DNA of 64,000 nt from Owenia fusiformis. Its lineage: Eukaryota; Annelida; Polychaeta; Sabellida; Oweniidae. Positions 59,378 through 64,000 of this stretch are shown here, piece after piece. Every line of letters starts with the position of its first letter. The stretch's first letter is position 1. The stretch lies in contig CAIIXF020000002.1 of the NCBI GenBank assembly GCA_903813345.2, forward strand, positions 8,265,555 through 8,329,554, given 5' to 3'. The translations under genes were made by a program, and so were the position numbers. Below the pieces are notes generated by a model. That model worked only from the letters and a program-made list of their open reading frames with translations, was not told the DNA's origin and ran no database searches.

Positions 59378-60430
59378 ACAGTTTTATTCAGTTCTAGCCA
59401 TACCTTATTAACCACAACACAACAGTTTTATTCAGTTCTAGCCATACCTTATTTACCACAACACCACAGTTTTATTCAGTTCTAGCCATACCTTATTTAC
59501 CACAACACCACAGTTTAATACAGTTCTAGCCATACCTTATTTACCACAACACAACAGTTTTATTCAGTTCTAGCCATACCTTATATACCACAACACCACA
59601 GTTTTATTCAGTTCTAACCATGCCTTATTTACCACAACACCACAGTTTTATTCAGTTCTAGCCATACCTTATTTACCACAACACAACAGTTTTATTCAGT
59701 TCTTGCCATACTACCTTATTTACCACAACACCACAGTTTTATTCAATTCTAGCTATACCTTATTTACCACAACACCACAGTTTAATTCAGTTCTAGCCAT
59801 ACCTTATTTACCACAACACAACAGTTTTATTCAGTTATAGCCATACCTTATATACCACAACACCACAGTTTTATTCAGTTCTAAACATACCTTATTTACC
59901 ACAACACCACAGTTTTATTCAGTTCTAGTCATACATTATTTACCACAACACCACAGTTTTATTCAGTTCTTGCCATACCTTATTTACCACAACACCACAG
60001 TTTTATTCAGTTCTAGCCATAACTCATTTACCACAACACAACAGTTTTATTCAGTTCTAGTCATACCTTATTTACCACAACACCACAGATTTATTCAGTT
60101 CTAGCCATACCTTTTTTACCACATCACCACAGTTTTATTCAGTTCTAACCATAACTTATTTACCACAACACCACAGTATTATTCAGTTCTACCCATACCT
60201 TATTTACCACAACACCACAGTTTTATTCAGTTCTTGCCATACCTTATTTACCACAACACCACAGTATTATTCAGTTCTAGCCATACCTTATTTACCACAA
60301 CACCACAGTTTTATTCAGTTCTTGCCATACCTTATTTACCACAACACCACAGTTTTATACAGTTCTAGCCATACCTTATTTACCACAACACCACAGTTTA
60401 ATTCAGTTCTAGCCATACCTTATTTACCAG
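59378..60430. repeat. 43-bp minisatellite, about 24 copies
   Basis: The unit is about TTTATTCAGTTCTAGCCATACC plus TTATTTACCACAACACCACAG. Copies differ by point changes and rare indels. It starts only about 45 bp past the exon 4 donor of the cysteine-rich gene. Confidence 0.95.
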
Positions 60431-61154
60431 CCATGGTTGTGGCCGTATGCTGAACTTTATGTTTTCTATATTTTAAATTTTAAAAAAATCAGATTTTTAC
60501 AAAACCTTTCACAATAGAACCATTTCCAAATTGCTCCTGGTGTTAAGGGTTAAGCCCTGCCCTATATGAGTCTAAAATACATTTTGCATTCAATTCTGAA
60601 AAGTAAAATTTGGCAGGCTCACAGTGAAAAAACTGATTTCTCCGAAACAAGACATTTGTTAAGACAAACGGGAGTTTTCATTCAGTGGCGCAGCATGGGT
60701 ATTTTGTGAGTGTACGCCACGAATGAGCGAGTGAGCATGAAAATGCCATGGCACACTCTCACAATTTAGATAAAAGTTTATTTTTTTATATCCTCTGAAA
60801 GGAGACGGTCACTAAAATCCCAAATCTTAATTGGGCAATATACAAGGGTCGTTCGAAAAGTCTTGCATGACAGCTTCTCAAGAGAAGAGATTTTATCATT
60901 TTTATGTGAAATTTCATACAGATATAGTATTACCCTTCTTACAAACTGATATGAAATGTCAGGACCATAAGCAATATACTTCCTAAGATACATTGACTTA
61001 AAATTTTGAACCAATGGCCCCATGGTACATATGACGTCATCAGATTGAATTGATTTTGTGAATGCCTTTATAGACTGAAATGATTCCTTCAGTCTTTGTT
61101 CTTTCAGCTGTTAATGAGGTTATATCATAACTAATTTATATTTATTCTAAATAT

Positions 61155-62190
61155 TAGAGGTGTGCACCGATGGCACATTACTTAATCGATCAACGAAACA
61201 TATTAATCGATTAATCATCGGTTAATCGACCCCAACATAAACTGATAAAGTATGCATGGATATCTGACACAAACTTGATTTTTCGGCAACTTTCTTGTGG
61301 GCGATAAATCGATAATTCGAGAGTTATATTTTCACTCACCTTTTCTCAAGTTTTCCTTGTAAATTCCCATTCAGGTGTATTGGTAGTATCAAGGTGTATA
61401 TTTCTGTATTTCAGACGATTTTTACAATAAAAGATTCTATTTCAATATTTACTTTTTTTCGTTATCACGCATTGCATTGTGGGTGAAACTTAAATGGAAC
61501 CAGGGGTCCGTTACAAGATACTTAAAACAACAGTGATGAAAATATTATAAAATATTATTAAATAATATACAATATACAATACAATTTTATTAATGATATC
61601 TTCAGCGGCAAGTTTAGAAACGGGTCCCGACTTTCTGACTAGAAATGAAGTTATTGACGTCGGAGTATTTATTTTCAGAGTTGACCCATGTGCATTTGAC
61701 AAGTGGTAGCTTAGAGTAGATGTACTGTTTGAATATTTGTATTTAGTATTGCAGAGCACACATTTGATGCAATCATCGTTTTCTTTGTTGAAATATTTCC
61801 ATACATAACTTCTTTTTCCTGGTGTTGTCACCATTTTTCGACTGCTTCTGAACTGAATAAAATTGGGACGGTTGCATTCAAATTATACACCACTATTCAC
61901 CTTGAATTTGATCGCATTCTACTGAATAAACCAATGGGATGTATTGGATTAGTATTAAACTCAAAAACAACAAAGGCCACAAGCGTCAGTCTTAGTGTAA
62001 TTAGTTTGGTAGTTTGGTAGTGGCAACCTGACATTTACTGCTCAATCAGTCAGTGACATCACGTAAGCTTACTCGCGGCGGGATATTGAAGATTAACTTT
62101 TTGAGAATCAGTTAATTGAGTAATAAGAATATTTTCTATTTAATGCGTGTCGATCAATTAATCGTGATCGATTAAAAATTCACACCTCTA
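61155..62190. mobile_element. Non-autonomous hAT element with 8-bp TSD
   Basis: The ends TAGAGGTGTG and CACACCTCTA are perfect inverted repeats. CTAAATAT is duplicated exactly on both sides (61147-61154 and 62191-62198), the 8-bp length diagnostic of hAT. Subterminal ATTAATCGATTAATC-type motifs occur at both ends. It carries only the BED-finger part of a transposase. Confidence 0.92.
61511..61834 (-). pseudogene. BED zinc-finger remnant of hAT transposase
   Basis: The frame starts MVTTPGKRSYVWKYF and contains C-x2-C (CVLCNTKY) and H-x4-H (YHLSNAH), the BED-type zinc finger found at the N-terminus of hAT transposases. After about 80 residues the similarity ends and the reading becomes hydrophobic non-family sequence. 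The RNase-H-like catalytic domain and hAT dimerisation region are absent, consistent with internal deletion of the 1036-bp element. Confidence 0.85.
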
Positions 62191-62830
62191 CTAAATATAC
62201 AGTACTTAACATATAGTCTTCCTTTTCAGTAATGCATTACGTCCAGTCCATAAGGAAATGTCTAAACCATCCTACCTATAGGATATCAAGCCCTCTCATA
62301 AGTACAGCTACTCTCAATACATTTCCCTTCTCTTATTCCATCTTGAAATACTAAGCAGACCCTATTGGAGTCATATTCTCCAATATTTCCTGAATTCATG
62401 AGAACTTTGATAACATTCACAAAATCAGATGATTTATTCAAGATGTTTGAAGAGTATGTTTACAGTCATTCTTTGACATAACCAAAGAAAACAAGCTGGG
62501 AAATATTGAGATAAGATTCACATTTTCCATTTAGAACAATACTAGAAATTGTTTACATTTAAAGTGACAGTTTATGAAAGTAAATTTAGCGTGCTTAGTA
62601 TCATTGATCTTTATGTGTTACTAGTTATCTTTTACAAAACGATATGGACCATAGCGTCATCACCGTGGTTACTATAGCAACTGTAAAATGTTAAGTAGTA
62701 TGCGTATATACATGAAACTTCGACAGTGTAAGGGAAGATATGGGCACATACATACCAACTATGAACAAGATTGGTCCATTATTCTCACAATTAGACATAT
62801 TTGTGCAAAACTTTTTGAGCAACCCTTGTA

Positions 62831-64000
62831 AATAAGTAAAAAGTTCACTCTTTATATAGACTAGAATCAGAGGGTTGAAAATATAATGACATCTTATATT
62901 TTGATGAGCCGGCAATTCATGTTTACCAGTTGAAAGGTAAAGGGATTTTAAATTGATACTGAGATTTAACAAGAAGAAATAGGTGTCAAAATGTGTTTTT
63001 AAGTAAAAAATGTTTTTTTGCAGAAAGCTTTAAAAAAAAAAAATTGAAAATTTGTTTTAGTACAAACAGTTTCATCAACTATAAAAATAGGACCCACGGT
63101 CCTGTGCTCACACAGTTTGGAACCTTCAGAGGAATGTATATCCTGACTTTCAAACAAAAATATTGATTTGGATTTATAGTCTCGAACTTTGAGAAACTTA
63201 GACAGCACAGTTGTGTGACCTAGTTTGATGACCTTTGACTTTGACCTTGAAAATTGTACTTATTTAGAGCTCAGTAAGGTCTTTTGTGATTAAGCTGACC
63301 AAAATTTACATCCAAAAATCAATTTGAAAAATCAAATTTTTTGACCTTTCAAAGGTCACTGAAGGTCAAGTAAAGGTCAACTCCTAAAACTAATGTCAGA
63401 TTTGAACTCCTGGTTACTTGTAGATGCTTTTCAAAAAAAAATTGGTCAAATTGAAGCAAGTTGAAAAATAACTTATTTCTACTGTTTTTTGACGTCAAAT
63501 ATCTCAAAAACGGTAAAAATTTGATGCTGACATATATTGAGCAATGTGTGGGGAATGCTTTAATCTAGTTATGATGTAATTCATTGCAAGAAATGATCAA
63601 GTATAAGACAAATTTTGAGAAACTTGTCAATCACAAAACCTGCCATTGACTTTATACATAAGAAAGTTTCCTGAAAAAGACATAATTCCTACTTTTTGTC
63701 AAATTTTATAGAGTAAACACCAAAAACTTTAATTCCAAGAGCTTTGAAATCTTCAGAGGACATAAGTTGCATAAACAGCAACAACTACAAGTTATTTGAA
63801 AGTTCTACTTCAACGAAGTGTCTAGTATTTACAGAAAATTTGACTTTTTGACGTCAAAATCAGCAATTTCTTGGAAACCGGGCGAACTTGGGAAACGGCG
63901 ATGATAGGTCAAATAGGCATTATGGATATGCATAAAATGTCTGTGGATATGACTCAATCCGAATAGCAGTTTTAATTTGTGCGGCCAATATTGACGGACG
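62831..64000. other. Right end of the window, no gene recognised
   Basis: AT-rich and noncoding as far as can be seen. It is probably still intronic for the cysteine-rich gene. The only notable content is the AGGTCA half-site cluster annotated separately. Confidence 0.4.
63229..63380. promoter_or_regulatory. Cluster of AGGTCA nuclear-receptor half-sites (candidate)
   Basis: TGACCTTTGACTTTGACCTT at 63229-63248 holds overlapping half-sites spaced by one base (DR1-like). TGACCTTTCAAAGGTCA at 63342-63358 is an everted pair. Two more AGGTCA copies follow at 63363 and 63374. No promoter or gene is recognised nearby, and the spacing could be part of a diverged simple repeat. Confidence 0.3.

Larger units (their letters stand above)
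60843..62828. mobile_element. Mariner-like TIR element containing a nested hAT element
   Basis: The left end CAAGGGTCGTTCGAAAAGTC and the right end in reverse complement CAAGGGTTGCTCAAAAAGTT are flanked by TA (60841-60842 and 62829-62830). Without the nested hAT insertion it is about 940 bp. No mariner transposase was recognised. Similarity between ends is limited to about 28 bp. Confidence 0.65.

Noticed and set aside
59334-59485. Extension of exon 4 past 59333 as the normal C-terminus of the cysteine-rich protein
   Set aside because: A strong GTAAGG donor follows ATAG, and the extension runs into a minisatellite. It is kept only as an alternative.

Overview
The window is nuclear DNA of an AT-rich invertebrate animal. 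The genes are split by GT..AG introns and interspersed with Tc1/mariner, hAT, LINE and Ty3/gypsy elements and many minisatellites. The H2B gene has SPRR and SPKK motifs in its N-terminal tail. That form is best known from sea urchin sperm and is also reported from some molluscs, so a marine invertebrate (echinoderm, mollusc or brachiopod grade) is likely. The phylum cannot be settled from this sequence alone.

Left part (1-16.9 kb, plus strand). Thirteen phase-matched exons (1020-12646) encode a PPEF/RdgC-type Ca-regulated Ser/Thr phosphatase that lacks only its N-terminus. A deleted mariner element (13989-15069) follows. Next is a single-exon class A GPCR (15854-16906). Its stop region has been struck by a complete 10.9-kb Ty3/gypsy retrotransposon (16873-27798), which has nearly identical 1.9-kb LTRs, a tRNA-Leu-type primer site and one uninterrupted 2285-codon gag-pol frame. 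The insertion sits one codon before the original stop, so the receptor is altered only at its C-terminus.

Middle part (28-45 kb). On the minus strand is a receptor gene with a C-type lectin domain, leucine-rich repeats and a relaxin-receptor-like 7TM core (28823-32896). It carries three single-base frame breaks. Next come a nested fold-back mariner-type element (32954-35154), a LINE endonuclease relic, a TIR element with a 10-bp target duplication, and a divergent H2A/H2B pair with shared promoter and 3' histone stem-loops. The last two coding exons of NUP54 (43994-44817, minus) follow, then a palindromic minisatellite.

Right part (46-64 kb, plus strand). A gene for a secreted, cysteine-rich, VWC-like protein runs from a signal-peptide exon at 46662 through exons near 54.0, 56.4 and 59.1 kb and is probably unfinished at 59333. 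Its first intron holds LINE fragments and a 49-copy 60-bp satellite that is open in one frame and was split by a LINE. Further right are a 43-bp minisatellite, a mariner-like element containing a nested hAT element with a perfect 8-bp target duplication, and a cluster of AGGTCA half-sites. No RNA genes and no CRISPR arrays were seen.
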